DNA of 64,000 nucleotides, taken from the NCBI GenBank assembly GCA_035999765.1, contig CP108521.1, forward strand, positions 930,001 to 994,000, read 5' to 3'. A model generated the notes under the pieces. That model saw only the letters and a program-made list of their open reading frames with translations, had not been told where the DNA came from and searched no databases. Shown here piece by piece: positions 1 to 9,083 of the stretch (position 1 is its first letter; each line of letters starts with the position of its first letter). Position numbers and translations under genes: made by a program. The stretch is from Streptomyces sp. NBC_01231. GTDB lineage: Bacteria; Actinomycetota; Actinomycetes; Streptomycetales; Streptomycetaceae.

Positions 1-2713
1 CCTTCTCGAGGCCCGCGAGGAACGCGTCCATGACCTCGCGGTAGCGCTCCAGCGAGAAGATCAGCGTGACGTTGACGCTGATGCCGAGGCCCATGACCTC
101 GCTGATCGCCGGGAGACCCGCCTCGGTGGCGGGGATCTTGATGAGGGTGTTGGGACGGTCCACCAGCCAGGCCAGTTGCTTGGCCTCGGCCACGGTTGCG
201 GCCGTACCGTGCGCGAGACGCGGGTCGACCTCGATGGAGACCCAGCCGTCATGGCCGTCGGTGGCGTCGAAGACCGGCCGCAGGATGTCGGCGGCGTCGC
301 GGACGTCCGCCGTCGTGATCATGCGGACCGCCTCGGAAACCGTCACCCCACGCAGCGTCAGGTCACGGATCTGGTCCGCGTAGTCGTCGCCTCTGCCGAC
401 CGCCTGCTCGAAGATGGTGGGGTTGGTGGTCACGCCGACCACATGCTTGTGCTTGATCAGTTCGGCGAGGTCGCCGGAGGTGATCCGCCTGCGGGAGAGG
501 TCGTCCAGCCAGATCGACACGCCTTCCTCGGAGAGGCGCTCGAGGGGGTCGCCGGTCATGGAAGCCGCTTCTCCTACCTGACGGCGTTTGCCGTCGCCGT
601 CGCCGTCGCTGTCCAGAGCAGGGAGAGTGTCATGGACTGCGGCGATCGATTCCCGGGCCTGGGCCGCCACGTTCTCGGCGGTGAAGCCGAACTCCTGGAA
701 GAGCACCTTGCCGTCCGCCGAAGCACCGAAGTGCTCCAGGGAAACGATGCGTCCGGCGTCTCCCACGTACTTGTGCCAGGTGAGACCGATCCCGGCCTCG
801 ACCGCGACACGCGCCTTCACCGCGGGCGGCAGCACACTCTCGCGGTACAGCGCGGGCTGTTCCTCGAACCACTCCACGCACGGCATGGACACGACCCGCG
901 TCGGCACACCGTCGGCTTCGAGCCGCTCACGGGCCTCGACGGCGACGTGCACCTCGGAACCGGTCGCGACGAGGATCGCCTCCGGTGTCCCGGTGGAGGC
1001 CTCGAACAGGACGTAACCGCCCTTGGCCGCGTCCTCGTTGTGCTGGTACGTCGGCACGCCCTGACGGGTCAGCGCGAGGCCGTGCGGGGCTCCCTTGCCG
1101 AAGACCTTGGTGTAGCGGCGCAGGATCTCGCGCCAGGCGATCGCGGTCTCGTTGGCGTCGGCCGGGCGGACCACGTTCAGGCCCGGGATGGCGCGCAGGG
1201 AGGCGAGGTGTTCGACGGGCTGGTGGGTGGGGCCGTCCTCGCCCAGGCCGATGGAGTCGTGCGTCCACACGTAGGTGACCGGCAGGTGCATCAGCGCGGA
1301 CAGGCGCACGGCGTTGCGCATGTAGTCGGAGAAGACGAGGAAGGTGCCGCCGTAGATACGGGTGTTGCCGTGCAGGGCGATGCCGTTCATCTCCGCGGCC
1401 ATGGAGTGCTCGCGGATGCCGAAGTGGATCGTGCGGCCGTACGGGTTCGCCTCCGGCAGCGGGTTGTCCCCGGGCAGGAAGGACGACGTCTTGTCGATCG
1501 TGGTGTTGTTCGAGCCGGCCAGGTCGGCCGAGCCGCCCCACAGCTCCGGGATCACCGCACCCAGCGCCTGAAGCACCTTGCCCGAGGCGGCACGGGTGGC
1601 GACACCCTTGCCCGTCTCGAAGACCGGAAGCTTGTCCTCCCAGCCCTTGGGCAGCTCACCCGCGGCGATCCGGTCGAACTCGGCGGCGCGCCCGGCGTTG
1701 TTGTTGCGCCACTCCTGGAAGGACTTCTCCCACTGGGCCCTGGCCTGACGGCCCCGCTCACTCAGCGCGCGGGTGTGGGTCAGGACCTCGTCGGCGACCT
1801 CGAAGGTCTGCTCGGGGTCGAAGCCCAGGACGCGCTTGGTGGCCGCGACCTCGTCGTCGCCCAGCGCGGAGCCGTGCGCGGCCTCGGTGTTCTGGGCGTT
1901 GGGGGCGGGCCAGGCGATGATCGAGCGCATCGCGATGAAGGAGGGCCGGTCCGTGACCTGCCTGGCGGCCTCGATGGCGTCGTAGAGGGCGTGCGGGTCC
2001 AGGTCGCCGTCCGGCTTGGCGGCCACCCGCTGCACGTGCCAGCCGTACGCCTCGTAGCGCCTGACGGTGTCCTCGGAGACAGCCGTCTCGGTGTCGCCCT
2101 CGATGGAGATGTGGTTGTCGTCCCACAACAGGACGAGGTTGCCGAGCTTCTGGTGACCCGCCAGCGAGGACGCCTCCGCGGAGATGCCCTCCTGCAGACA
2201 GCCGTCACCGGCGATCGCGAACACGAAGTGATCGAAGGGCGAGGTGCCTTCAGCAGCCTCCGGGTCGAACAGACCGCGCTCGTAACGGGCGGCCATCGCC
2301 ATGCCCACCGCGTTGGCCACCCCCTGCCCCAGCGGGCCCGTCGTCGTCTCCACACCCGTGGTGTGGCCGTACTCCGGATGCCCCGGCGTCTTCGAACCCC
2401 ACGTCCTGAACGACTTCAGGTCCTCCAGCTCCAGACCGAAACCGGCCAGGTACAGCTGGGTGTAGAGGGTCAGGGACGAATGGCCGGCAGACAGCACGAA
2501 GCGGTCCCGGCCCACCCAGTCGGCGTCCGCCGGGTCATGCCGCATCACCTTCTGGAAGAGGGTGTACGCGGCAGGCGCCAGGCTCATCGCCGTACCGGGA
2601 TGGCCGTTGCCGACCTTCTGTACGGCATCGGCGGCCAGGACGCGGGCGGTGTCGACGGCCCGCTGATCCAACTCGGTCCACTCGAGATCTGCGGTGGTCG
2701 AGTACGGATTCAC
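1..2713 (-). CDS. Transketolase-transaldolase fusion protein (partial, C-terminus off the left edge)
   Basis: The frame opens with GTG at 2713, seven bases after AGGAG, and stays open to the window edge (over 900 codons). Residues 1 to about 695 are a complete transketolase: thiamine-diphosphate motif GDGCLQEG near residue 171, then the pyrimidine-binding domain with [13 protein letters not shown], and the C-terminal end [16 protein letters not shown]. Instead of stopping, the frame passes through a linker rich in Asp/Gly (SDGDGDGK around residue 702) and reaches [13 protein letters not shown] (ATG at 559), the start of transaldolase, whose Schiff-base lysine lies in [11 protein letters not shown] checked every codon between 720 and 557: none is a stop. 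Transaldolase keeps its own ribosome binding site (AGGAG about ten bases before ATG 559), so a separate Tal could also be made. The two enzymes work successively in the non-oxidative pentose phosphate pathway. A single-base indel would restore a TAG at 574-576, so sequence error must be excluded. Confidence 0.85.
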   Translation of the reverse strand, partial: MNPYSTTADLEWTELDQRAVDTARVLAADAVQKVGNGHPGTAMSLAPAAYTLFQKVMRHDPADADWVGRDRFVLSAGHSSLTLYTQLYLAGFGLELEDLKSFRTWGSKTPGHPEYGHTTGVETTTGPLGQGVANAVGMAMAARYERGLFDPEAAEGTSPFDHFVFAIAGDGCLQEGISAEASSLAGHQKLGNLVLLWDDNHISIEGDTETAVSEDTVRRYEAYGWHVQRVAAKPDGDLDPHALYDAIEAARQVTDRPSFIAMRSIIAWPAPNAQNTEAAHGSALGDDEVAATKRVLGFDPEQTFEVADEVLTHTRALSERGRQARAQWEKSFQEWRNNNAGRAAEFDRIAAGELPKGWEDKLPVFETGKGVATRAASGKVLQALGAVIPELWGGSADLAGSNNTTIDKTSSFLPGDNPLPEANPYGRTIHFGIREHSMAAEMNGIALHGNTRIYGGTFLVFSDYMRNAVRLSALMHLPVTYVWTHDSIGLGEDGPTHQPVEHLASLRAIPGLNVVRPADANETAIAWREILRRYTKVFGKGAPHGLALTRQGVPTYQHNEDAAKGGYVLFEASTGTPEAILVATGSEVHVAVEARERLEADGVPTRVVSMPCVEWFEEQPALYRESVLPPAVKARVAVEAGIGLTWHKYVGDAGRIVSLEHFGASADGKVLFQEFGFTAENVAAQARESIAAVHDTLPALDSDGDGDGKRRQVGEAASMTGDPLERLSEEGVSIWLDDLSRRRITSGDLAELIKHKHVVGVTTNPTIFEQAVGRGDDYADQIRDLTLRGVTVSEAVRMITTADVRDAADILRPVFDATDGHDGWVSIEVDPRLAHGTAATVAEAKQLAWLVDRPNTLIKIPATEAGLPAISEVMGLGISVNVTLIFSLERYREVMDAFLAGLEK

Positions 2714-2735
2714 GCGTGAGCTCCTGTGTCTGTGT

Positions 2736-2773
2736 GAGGACGGAGGAAGAAGAAGGGAGAGGGGAAGAGAAGG
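2736..2773. other. Polypurine/polypyrimidine tract in the tkt-tal leader
   Basis: Thirty-seven of 38 bases are purines on the + strand, so the minus-strand transcript leading into the Tkt-Tal gene is almost pure C and U with very little G. It lies directly between the importer operon terminator and the GTG start. Such C-rich, G-poor RNA resembles a Rho loading region, but this is inference only. Confidence 0.4.
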
Positions 2774-2788
2774 CCGTGGCTGAGGGAA

Positions 2789-2823
2789 AGGTCCCTCCCG
2801 TCGGGACGGACCGGGAGGGACCT
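2789..2823 (-). terminator. Hairpin terminator after the sugar importer operon
   Basis: A perfect 12-base inverted repeat (AGGTCCCTCCCG / CGGGAGGGACCT) with an 11-base loop lies 23 bases beyond the stop codon of the substrate-binding protein gene and is followed on the minus strand by TTCCCTC. It separates the importer operon from the Tkt-Tal gene. Confidence 0.75.
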
Positions 2824-2845
2824 GTGCCGGAGCCGACGGTGTCGG

Positions 2846-4003
2846 CTACTTGCCCCAGAGCTCGCGGTACGCCTCGCGGTATCCCGCCGGGTCCCAGGAG
2901 GAGCCACCGCTGCTGTTGGCCGCCGTCGTGATGTGCACCGGCGCGATGTAGCCGCTGGCGGGCTTGCCGGCGAAGGAGCGGTTGAACTCGTCGACGATCT
3001 GCCAGCCCTGCTCGGACAGCGGCTCGGGCACCGTGGCCGCCTGGAACGCCCTGCTGTTGATGCGCTGGAAGGCCGACGGGTCGCCGTCGCCCGCGCCGAT
3101 GTTGAACGGGGCACCGTTGCCCTGCTTGCCACCGGCCCGCAGCGCGGGTGCCGCGTCGGCGAAGTACAGGTCGTTGATGGCCACCGAGTACGTCCACTTG
3201 GAGCCGAAGCGGGACAGCAGCGCGGAGACCTCCTGCGGGGTGCGGCTGCTGGCGTCGGCGATCGGGATGTTGGAGGTGGACAGCACCTTGGTGTCGGAGC
3301 AGGTGGCGAGCTCCTTCTCGATCAGGTCCGACTTGCCCTTGGCGAACGGGATGGAGGCGTCGGTGAAGACCACCACGCCGGCCCGGCCGTTGGACTGACT
3401 GATGATCCAGTCGGCGCTGATCTTCGCGACGTCCTCGACCTTGGTGGTGATGTTGCTGAAGAGCTTCGGGTCCTTGCTGGGGCCGGGGGTGCCGACGGCG
3501 TGCCAGCCGATGAGCGGGATACCGGCGGCGTCGGCCTGCGCGACCTGCTGGGCGGTCGACTTGGGGTCGAAGCCGGACAGGACGATGCCGTCGGGCTTCA
3601 CGGCGACGGCCTGGCTGACCGCGGCCTGGATACCGGCCGGGGTGCCCTGGCCGTCGATGATCCTCACCTTCCAGCCGATGGTCTTGGCGGCCTCCCGGAC
3701 TCCGTCGGCGGCGCCCGCGACACCGGGGTTGGTCATGCTCTGGGCGACGTAGACGATCGTCTTGCCTGCGACCGCCTTGGGGCCGGTCTTCGGCCCGCCC
3801 CAGGGGGCGTCGACGGCCTCGGCGCCCGCAACCGCCTTCTTCGCCGTCGCCAGGACGGCCGGGCAGCCGGCTTTCGAGGATCCGCCCACGGCGGTGGAGC
3901 CGGTGCTCGCGGAACCCCGGGTGCAGCCTGCGACGGAAGCGGTGATCACGGCCAGGGCGGCCACGGCTCTGATGGTTGCCTTGCGGGTGGGGTGGTACGA
4001 CAC
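2846..4003 (-). CDS. Sugar ABC transporter substrate-binding lipoprotein (RbsB-like)
   Basis: A 385-residue extracytoplasmic binding protein. The N-terminus has two positive charges, a hydrophobic stretch and a lipobox ending SVAGC at Cys27, so the protein should be lipid-anchored outside the membrane. The remainder is a type 1 periplasmic-binding fold of the ribose/galactose class (IVYVAQSMTNPG near residue 85, then AVKPDGIVLSGFDP). The start is GTG at 4003, seven bases after AAGGAG. It is the last gene of a three-gene operon with permease and ATPase, the reverse of the common Rbs order. The ligand is unknown; because the importer sits beside idonate/gluconate genes I infer a sugar acid or its lactone rather than ribose. 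Confidence 0.85.
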   Translation of the reverse strand: MSYHPTRKATIRAVAALAVITASVAGCTRGSASTGSTAVGGSSKAGCPAVLATAKKAVAGAEAVDAPWGGPKTGPKAVAGKTIVYVAQSMTNPGVAGAADGVREAAKTIGWKVRIIDGQGTPAGIQAAVSQAVAVKPDGIVLSGFDPKSTAQQVAQADAAGIPLIGWHAVGTPGPSKDPKLFSNITTKVEDVAKISADWIISQSNGRAGVVVFTDASIPFAKGKSDLIEKELATCSDTKVLSTSNIPIADASSRTPQEVSALLSRFGSKWTYSVAINDLYFADAAPALRAGGKQGNGAPFNIGAGDGDPSAFQRINSRAFQAATVPEPLSEQGWQIVDEFNRSFAGKPASGYIAPVHITTAANSSGGSSWDPAGYREAYRELWGK

Positions 4004-4102
4004 AGCGGTGCTCCTTGAGGACGTACGGCAAGCGGGCGGCGAGACGGGCAGACGGACGGACAGGGAGAAGAAAGGGAGGTGCGGTCCTGGGTTGGGCCGC
4101 GG

Positions 4103-5326
4103 TCAGGGAGTGCGCGGCGCGACACCGTCGGACGAACCGGTGACGGACGAACCGGTGACGGCCGGCGTCGGCGGCTCCGTCGCCGGGCCAGTGCCGGGAG
4201 CGGAGGGTGAACGCGGGGTGGCACTGGCCCCGGCGCGCAGTCGGCGGCGGGCGGAGTAGCCGGCCAGGCCCACCGCGAGGAGCAGCGTGCCGCCGTTGAA
4301 CAGGGACGTGGCCCAGAACTCGGCGCCGAGTTGCTGGATGCCGGCCAGGCCGATGGCGAGGATCGCGACGGCCACGACGGTTCCGGCGGCGTTGGCGCGG
4401 CCCGGTTTGATGGCGGTGGAGCCGAGCAGGGCGCCGACGAAGGCGGGCAGCAGGTAGTCCATGCCGACGCTCGGGTTGCCGATCTGCTGCTGCGCGGCGA
4501 GCAGGACGCCCGCGAAGCCGACGACGAGACCGGAACCGGCGAAGGCGTAGATGCCGTACCGGCGGGTGGGGATGCCGACGAGGTCGGCGGCGCGGGCGTT
4601 GGAGCCGATGACGTAGAGGTAGCGGCCGAGCGGCAGGCGCTCCAGCAGCAGCCACAGCAGCACGGCGAGCGCGAGGACGTAGAAGGCGGGGACCGGCAGG
4701 CCGAGGAACTCGGAGTCGTACAGGTCGGTGAAGGCCGGGGGCAGTCCGTGCGGGCCGGGCACGATCCGGGCGCCGTCGGTGATCCAGCCGGTGCAGGCGT
4801 ACAGGAGGCTGCCGGTGCCGAGGGTGGCGATGAAGGAGTCGATCTTGGCGAACTCGACGAGCAGACCGTTGAGTACGCCGACGATGCCGCCTCCGAGGAT
4901 GACGGCTACGCAGGCGATCGGCCAGGACCAGCCGCTGTTCACGATGAGTTGCATGGCCAGGACGTGGGCGAAGCCGAGTCCGTAGCCGACGGAGAGGTCG
5001 AACTTGCCGGTGACGATGGGGATCATCGCGCCGAGGGCGAGGATCGCGGGAATCGACTGGTTGGACAGGATCGACGAGGCGTTGTCCATCGTCGGGAAGG
5101 TGTCCGGCAGGGCCAGCGCGAAGATCACGAACAGCAGGACGGTCAGGCCGAACAGGCCGTAGGTGCCGATAAGGTGGCCGCCGCGCACCCGGGCGGCGAT
5201 GGCGCCGCGGTCCGCACCCTTGTCGGTGCCGCCGGGTGGCTGCTTGCGCGACCCGCGGGGTATTCCTTTGGGCCGCTCGGCGGGCCCGCCGGCCTGCCGG
5301 CGGGCGGATTCGGTCTCGGTGGCCAT
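4103..5326 (-). CDS. Sugar ABC transporter permease (RbsC-like)
   Basis: A 407-residue integral membrane protein of the branched-chain/ribose permease class (BPD_transp_2). A charged cytoplasmic N-terminus of about 50 residues is followed by roughly ten hydrophobic segments; typical family stretches are PIVTGKFDLSVG near residue 105 and LGSTAIKPGRAN near residue 305. The last 50 residues are a Pro/Thr/Ser-rich cytoplasmic tail containing a VTGSSVTGSS duplication. The ATG at 5326 overlaps the ATPase stop codon (TGATG), so the two are translationally coupled. Confidence 0.88.
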   Translation of the reverse strand: MATETESARRQAGGPAERPKGIPRGSRKQPPGGTDKGADRGAIAARVRGGHLIGTYGLFGLTVLLFVIFALALPDTFPTMDNASSILSNQSIPAILALGAMIPIVTGKFDLSVGYGLGFAHVLAMQLIVNSGWSWPIACVAVILGGGIVGVLNGLLVEFAKIDSFIATLGTGSLLYACTGWITDGARIVPGPHGLPPAFTDLYDSEFLGLPVPAFYVLALAVLLWLLLERLPLGRYLYVIGSNARAADLVGIPTRRYGIYAFAGSGLVVGFAGVLLAAQQQIGNPSVGMDYLLPAFVGALLGSTAIKPGRANAAGTVVAVAILAIGLAGIQQLGAEFWATSLFNGGTLLLAVGLAGYSARRRLRAGASATPRSPSAPGTGPATEPPTPAVTGSSVTGSSDGVAPRTP

Positions 5327-6915
5327 CAGTTGTCCGCCGTTCCGGTCAGCGCCGGCATGGCCGACGCGGCGTGGGTGAGTTCGGTGACGGTGAGGGCCTC
5401 ACCGCTGAGTTCGGCGGTCACGTGACCCCGTACGAAGACCAGGGCGCGGTGACACACGTCGGCGACTTCCTCGAAGTCGGTGGAGATGAGGAGGACCGCG
5501 AGTCCCTGGGCGAGCGCGTCGTCGAGCAGGCGGTAGATCTCCGCCTTGGCACCGACGTCGACTCCCGCGGTCGGCTCCTCCAGGATCACGACGCGCCTGC
5601 TGAGGCGCAGCCAGCGGCCGATCATGACCTTCTGCTGGTTGCCTCCGGAGAGGGTCGCGATGGGTGCCTCGGGGTTGGCCGGGCGTACGCCGAACCTGTC
5701 GACCAGCGAGCGCGCCGCGGCGCGCTCGCGGGACGGGCTGATCCAGCGCCACGGGGAGCGGCTGTCGGCCCGCGGGTTGGCCAGGAAGTTCTCCCTGACG
5801 GTGAGTTCGAGGGCGCAGCCCTCCTCCTGGCGGTTGCTGGTGACGAAGCCGATGCCCGCGTCGACGGCCGCGGCGGGCGAGCCGGGCCGGTACGGCCTGC
5901 CGTCGAGCAGTGCCCGACCGTCCTGGATCGGCCGGGAACCGGCGAGGGCACGGCCGAGGTCCATGTGGCCCGCGCCGGTGAGGCCGACCATGCCGAGGAC
6001 CTCCCCGGCCCGCAGCTCCAGGTCGATGGGGCCCGCGCCGTCGGTGGTGACGCCGGTGAGGCGCAGCACGGTCGGGGCCTCGCCGGTGGGGGCCTTGGGT
6101 CCGGGCTCGGGGCGATGGCTCTCCGCCTCGTGGCCGACGATGTCGCGCACGATGCGGTCGGGACCGTGCTCGGCGAGGCGGCCCTCACTGATGAGGTGAC
6201 CGTCGCGCAGGACCGCGAAGCTGTCGGCGACCTGGTAGACCTCGTCGAGCCGGTGGCTGACGTAGACGATGCCGTGTCCGCGGTCGCGCAGGGTGTGCAG
6301 GACGTCGAAGAGGCGGGCGCAGTCCGCGGCGGGCAGGCTCGCGGTGGGCTCGTCGAGGACGATGAGCCGGGCCCGGGTGGACAGTGCGCGGGCGATGGCG
6401 ACGAGGGACCGCTCGGCGCGGGTGAGGTCCGCGACCGCGGCGTCCGGATCGAGGTGGCCGGCGACGATGTCCAGCGCCTCGGTGCTGCGCTCGCGGACCT
6501 GCCGCCAGGAGACGAGCCCGGCGCGGCGCGGGTAGCCGGTGCCCAGGGCGATGTTCTCGGCGACCGTCATCCATTCGACCAGACCGAGGTCCTGGTGGAT
6601 GAAGGACATCTCGGCGGAGGCGGCATCGGTGCCCAGCGGGTGGCCCGCGACGGAGACCTCGCCCTGGTCCGCTCGGTACACCCCGGCGAGGATCTTGATG
6701 AGGGTGGACTTACCGGCACCATTGTGACCCAATAGGGCCAGGATGCTGCCGGAGTGGATGTCGAGGTCGACATCGGCGAGGGCGAGCGTGCCGCCGAACC
6801 GCTTGCGCAGCCCGCGGATGCTCACCAGGGGTCGGTGTGGTTCCTGAGTGCCGTTCGGCGGACCGGGGTCCGGATCGGTTGCTGTGTCAGCTGTGTCATC
6901 GGGAGCGTCATACAC
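5326..6915 (-). CDS. Sugar ABC transporter ATP-binding protein, two nucleotide-binding domains (RbsA-like)
   Basis: A 529-residue duplicated ABC ATPase. The first domain has Walker A GHNGAGKST and Walker B IVLDEPTASL, but its signature reads DLTRAERSLVAIARAL instead of an LSGGQ form. The second has a degenerate Walker A (GLTGAGHMDLG) and a canonical signature LSGGNQQKVMIGRWL followed by LEEPTAGVDVG. This asymmetry is usual for the RbsA/XylG/MglA family. An in-frame codon lies further upstream, but I chose GTG 6915 because GGAG lies six bases before it and homology starts soon after. It is the first gene of the importer operon; a promoter with an overlapping operator-like motif lies about 70 bases upstream. 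Confidence 0.88.
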   Translation of the reverse strand: MYDAPDDTADTATDPDPGPPNGTQEPHRPLVSIRGLRKRFGGTLALADVDLDIHSGSILALLGHNGAGKSTLIKILAGVYRADQGEVSVAGHPLGTDAASAEMSFIHQDLGLVEWMTVAENIALGTGYPRRAGLVSWRQVRERSTEALDIVAGHLDPDAAVADLTRAERSLVAIARALSTRARLIVLDEPTASLPAADCARLFDVLHTLRDRGHGIVYVSHRLDEVYQVADSFAVLRDGHLISEGRLAEHGPDRIVRDIVGHEAESHRPEPGPKAPTGEAPTVLRLTGVTTDGAGPIDLELRAGEVLGMVGLTGAGHMDLGRALAGSRPIQDGRALLDGRPYRPGSPAAAVDAGIGFVTSNRQEEGCALELTVRENFLANPRADSRSPWRWISPSRERAAARSLVDRFGVRPANPEAPIATLSGGNQQKVMIGRWLRLSRRVVILEEPTAGVDVGAKAEIYRLLDDALAQGLAVLLISTDFEEVADVCHRALVFVRGHVTAELSGEALTVTELTHAASAMPALTGTADN

Positions 6916-6975
6916 GGACTTCTCCGGAGGGATTTGCCAGCCGAGGACCACTTCATCGGCTCGACCAGAATCCTG

Positions 6976-7002
6976 TACAGTCACCAGCATATTGGTCAAT
7001 AG
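6976..7002 (-). promoter_or_regulatory. Promoter of the sugar importer with overlapping IclR-type operator
   Basis: On the minus strand TTGACC (-35-like) is followed after about 18 bases by CAGGAT (-10-like). The spacer contains ACCAGCATATTGGT (+ strand, 6983-6996), a nearly palindromic motif that recurs at 7930-7943 and around 17531-17624. A protein bound there would block RNA polymerase, so I infer repression. Neither the promoter nor the binding protein has been tested. Confidence 0.5.
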
Positions 7003-7030
7003 GCTGGCTGACATTTATTGCCCCAAAGTT

Positions 7031-7068
7031 ACGGCGGCCGTACGGAAGGTTCTCCGTACGGCCGCCGT
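7031..7068 (-). terminator. Terminator of the IclR regulator gene
   Basis: A perfect 16-base stem (left arm ACGGCGGCCGTACGGA) with a six-base loop, 36 bases past the regulator stop codon. On the minus strand it is followed by AACTTTGGGG. It insulates the regulator from the importer operon. Confidence 0.8.
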
Positions 7069-7104
7069 GGTGACACCGAAGAGGGCCTGGCCCGGCCCTC
7101 GATC

Positions 7105-7899
7105 TCAGCCGACGCCAGGTGGCGCCCCCTGCGGGAGCATGGGGTTCTCCAGACCTGCCGCCACGGCTCGCAGGTCCTTCAGCAGGGCCTCGCGGAACTC
7201 GTCGTCGAGCCGGGCCTTGAGCACGGTGACGCTGATCGCGAAGGGCGCCGAGTCCGTACGGAAGCCGTTGACCGGTACGGCGAGGCAGAGGATGCCCGCC
7301 GTGGCCTCCTCGTCGTCGATCGCGTAACCGCGCTCCCGGGTCTCGGCCAGGTCCGCCATCAGGGCGGGCACGGAGGTGAGGGACCGCTCACTGAGCGCGG
7401 GCAGGGTGCGGCCACGCAGCCGGTCCTCGGCCACCGCCGGGTCGAGGGTCGACAGGATCGCCTTGCCCGTGGCCGTGCAGTTCGCGGGGAAGCGGTCGCC
7501 GATGTTGGCGGTCAGCCGCAACGGCTGCGCGCCGTCGTAACGCCCCAGATAGAGGACGTCGAGGCCGTCCAGTACGGCCACCCGCGCGGTCTCCCGCGAG
7601 ATGTGGGCACTGCGCCGGCACAGCTCGTAGAAGTCACGCAGCTGATCGACGGTGGCCAGGTAGCGGCCGCCGAGCTCCACGAGCTTGCGTCCCAGGCTGA
7701 AGCCCGAGCCGTTGCGCGTGATCATGCCGGCCGCCTCCAGCGAGGCGCACAGATTGCCCGTCGAGGACTTCGGCAGGCCGAGGGCGCGCGCGATCTCACT
7801 CACCGACAGCGGGCGCCCCTCTGCCTCGCCGAGTGCGTCGAGGATGGCCACGGCCCGCGTCACAGCGGGGACGAGACTACCCGGGTCACTTGCGCTCAC
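7105..7899 (-). CDS. IclR family transcriptional regulator
   Basis: A 264-residue regulator with an N-terminal winged helix-turn-helix (VTRAVAILDALGEA, then SVSEIARALGLPKSSTGNLC, about residues 10-60) and a C-terminal IclR effector domain with ANCTATGKAILSTLDP and YAIDDEEATAGILCLAVPV. GTG 7899 is preferred to GTG 7911 because GGAG lies six bases before it. It stands between the importer operon and the divergent cyclase operon, the expected place for the pathway regulator. A repeated motif in its own upstream region, before the importer and before the gluconokinase/dehydrogenase pair suggests autoregulation and control of the whole sugar-acid island. The effector is probably a pathway intermediate (inference). 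Confidence 0.87.
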   Translation of the reverse strand: MSASDPGSLVPAVTRAVAILDALGEAEGRPLSVSEIARALGLPKSSTGNLCASLEAAGMITRNGSGFSLGRKLVELGGRYLATVDQLRDFYELCRRSAHISRETARVAVLDGLDVLYLGRYDGAQPLRLTANIGDRFPANCTATGKAILSTLDPAVAEDRLRGRTLPALSERSLTSVPALMADLAETRERGYAIDDEEATAGILCLAVPVNGFRTDSAPFAISVTVLKARLDDEFREALLKDLRAVAAGLENPMLPQGAPPGVG

Positions 7900-7929
7900 C
7901 AGCAACTCCACCCATCATTCTGTTCGTCG

Positions 7930-7943
7930 TTCAGCATATTGGC
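7930..7943. promoter_or_regulatory. IclR-type operator between the IclR gene and the cyclase operon
   Basis: TTCAGCATATTGGC shares CAGCATATTGG (11 of 11 bases) with the motif before the importer and 9 of 11 with motifs near 17531 and 17592. It lies about 30 bases before the IclR start and about 150 bases before the cyclase start, so it could serve both divergent units. Confidence 0.5.
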
Positions 7944-8093
7944 TATTGTCTCTCGTGTGCCCCCGAACGACAATGCCGTCGGCGCACGCTTTGCCGTCGA
8001 GATTCTCCGCATCCCTTCGGGACCACTCGACCGTAGCGCGCCCTCCGGGTCGGCCGACGACACAACTGCGAGCCTTGGAGCGCTGAGCAGCAG

Positions 8094-9083
8094 ATGACCA
8101 GCAGCCCGCACGATCCATCTCCCCCGTCCGGCGGCGACGCCTCCGGCCACGAACCGGACAACGGACCCGCCCTGTCCCGCGCACAGTTCGACACGCTCTT
8201 CGACGAGCTGCGCACCTGGGGCCGCTGGGCTCCGGCCGACGCCGACCGCGGCGCGTGGAACCGGGTCACCCCCGAGCACGCACGCCGCGCCGCCGCCCTG
8301 GTCCGCACCGGCACGACCGTCCCCACGGCCCTGCCGTGGAACACGGCGCCCGGCCCGGACAACGGCAAGCCCGCCCTCCACTACATGTCCGACCTGGGTG
8401 ACGTCGAGGCCCCCGAACCGTCCTGCCACAAGGACTTCATCGCCGTCGACTACCACGGCAAGGGCGTCAGCCACCTCGACGCGCTCTCCCACATCGCCTA
8501 CCGCGGACAGCTCTACGACGGCCGCACCGCACGCGAGGTCGTCGATGCGGGCGGTGCCCGGTTCGGCTCGGTGTCCGCACTCGGCCCACTGGCCACCAAG
8601 GGTGTACTGATCGACATGCCCGCCGTCCTCGGTACCGACTGGCTGGAGCCCGGCCGGGCCGTGCACGCCGAGGACGTCACCGCGGCCGAGAAGACCCTCG
8701 GCGTCACCATCGGCGACGGCGACGCGGTCCTGCTGCGCTCCGGCCACTTCCGGCGCCGCGCCGCGCTCGGCGCCTGGAACCCCGACAACGCGAGCGCCGG
8801 CTTCCACGTGGACGCCATGCCGCTGTTCGCCGAGCGCGGGATCGCGCTGCTCGGCGGCGACGGCGACAGCGACGTACGGCCCTCCCCGGTCGAAGGGCTG
8901 CACTCCCCCGTGCATGCCCTCGCGATCACCGCCATGGGCGTGCCGCTGCTGGACAACCTCGACCTCGAGGCGCTCTCCGCCGCCTGCGCGCAGACCGGCC
9001 GCTACGAGTTCCTGTTCGTCGTGGCCCCGCTGAACGTCCCCGGCGGCACGGGTTCGCCCGTCAACCCGATCGCGGTGCTGTGA
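8094..9083 (+). CDS. Cyclase family protein (putative metal-dependent hydrolase)
   Basis: A 329-residue member of the cyclase/kynurenine-formamidase superfamily. The metal-binding segment is visible as HGKGVSHLDALSH around residues 121-133, matching the family's HxGTHxDxxxH pattern. Family members hydrolyse amide or ester-type bonds, including isatin hydrolase and kynurenine formamidase. Nothing nearby suggests tryptophan breakdown; the next three genes, coupled by overlaps or a six-base gap, are dehydrogenases for hydroxy or sugar acids. I therefore infer action on a sugar-acid lactone or a related ring, but substrate and reaction are unknown. The first 25 residues are Ser/Pro-rich and variable. 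It is the first gene of a four-gene operon. Confidence 0.75.
   Translation: MTSSPHDPSPPSGGDASGHEPDNGPALSRAQFDTLFDELRTWGRWAPADADRGAWNRVTPEHARRAAALVRTGTTVPTALPWNTAPGPDNGKPALHYMSDLGDVEAPEPSCHKDFIAVDYHGKGVSHLDALSHIAYRGQLYDGRTAREVVDAGGARFGSVSALGPLATKGVLIDMPAVLGTDWLEPGRAVHAEDVTAAEKTLGVTIGDGDAVLLRSGHFRRRAALGAWNPDNASAGFHVDAMPLFAERGIALLGGDGDSDVRPSPVEGLHSPVHALAITAMGVPLLDNLDLEALSAACAQTGRYEFLFVVAPLNVPGGTGSPVNPIAVL

Noticed and set aside
176..2719. An 847-codon open frame on the + strand antisense to transketolase
   Set aside because: The product is low-complexity Arg/Gly/Val/Asp-rich and without domains; the minus strand encodes clear transketolase motifs. Long antisense frames are an effect of high GC.
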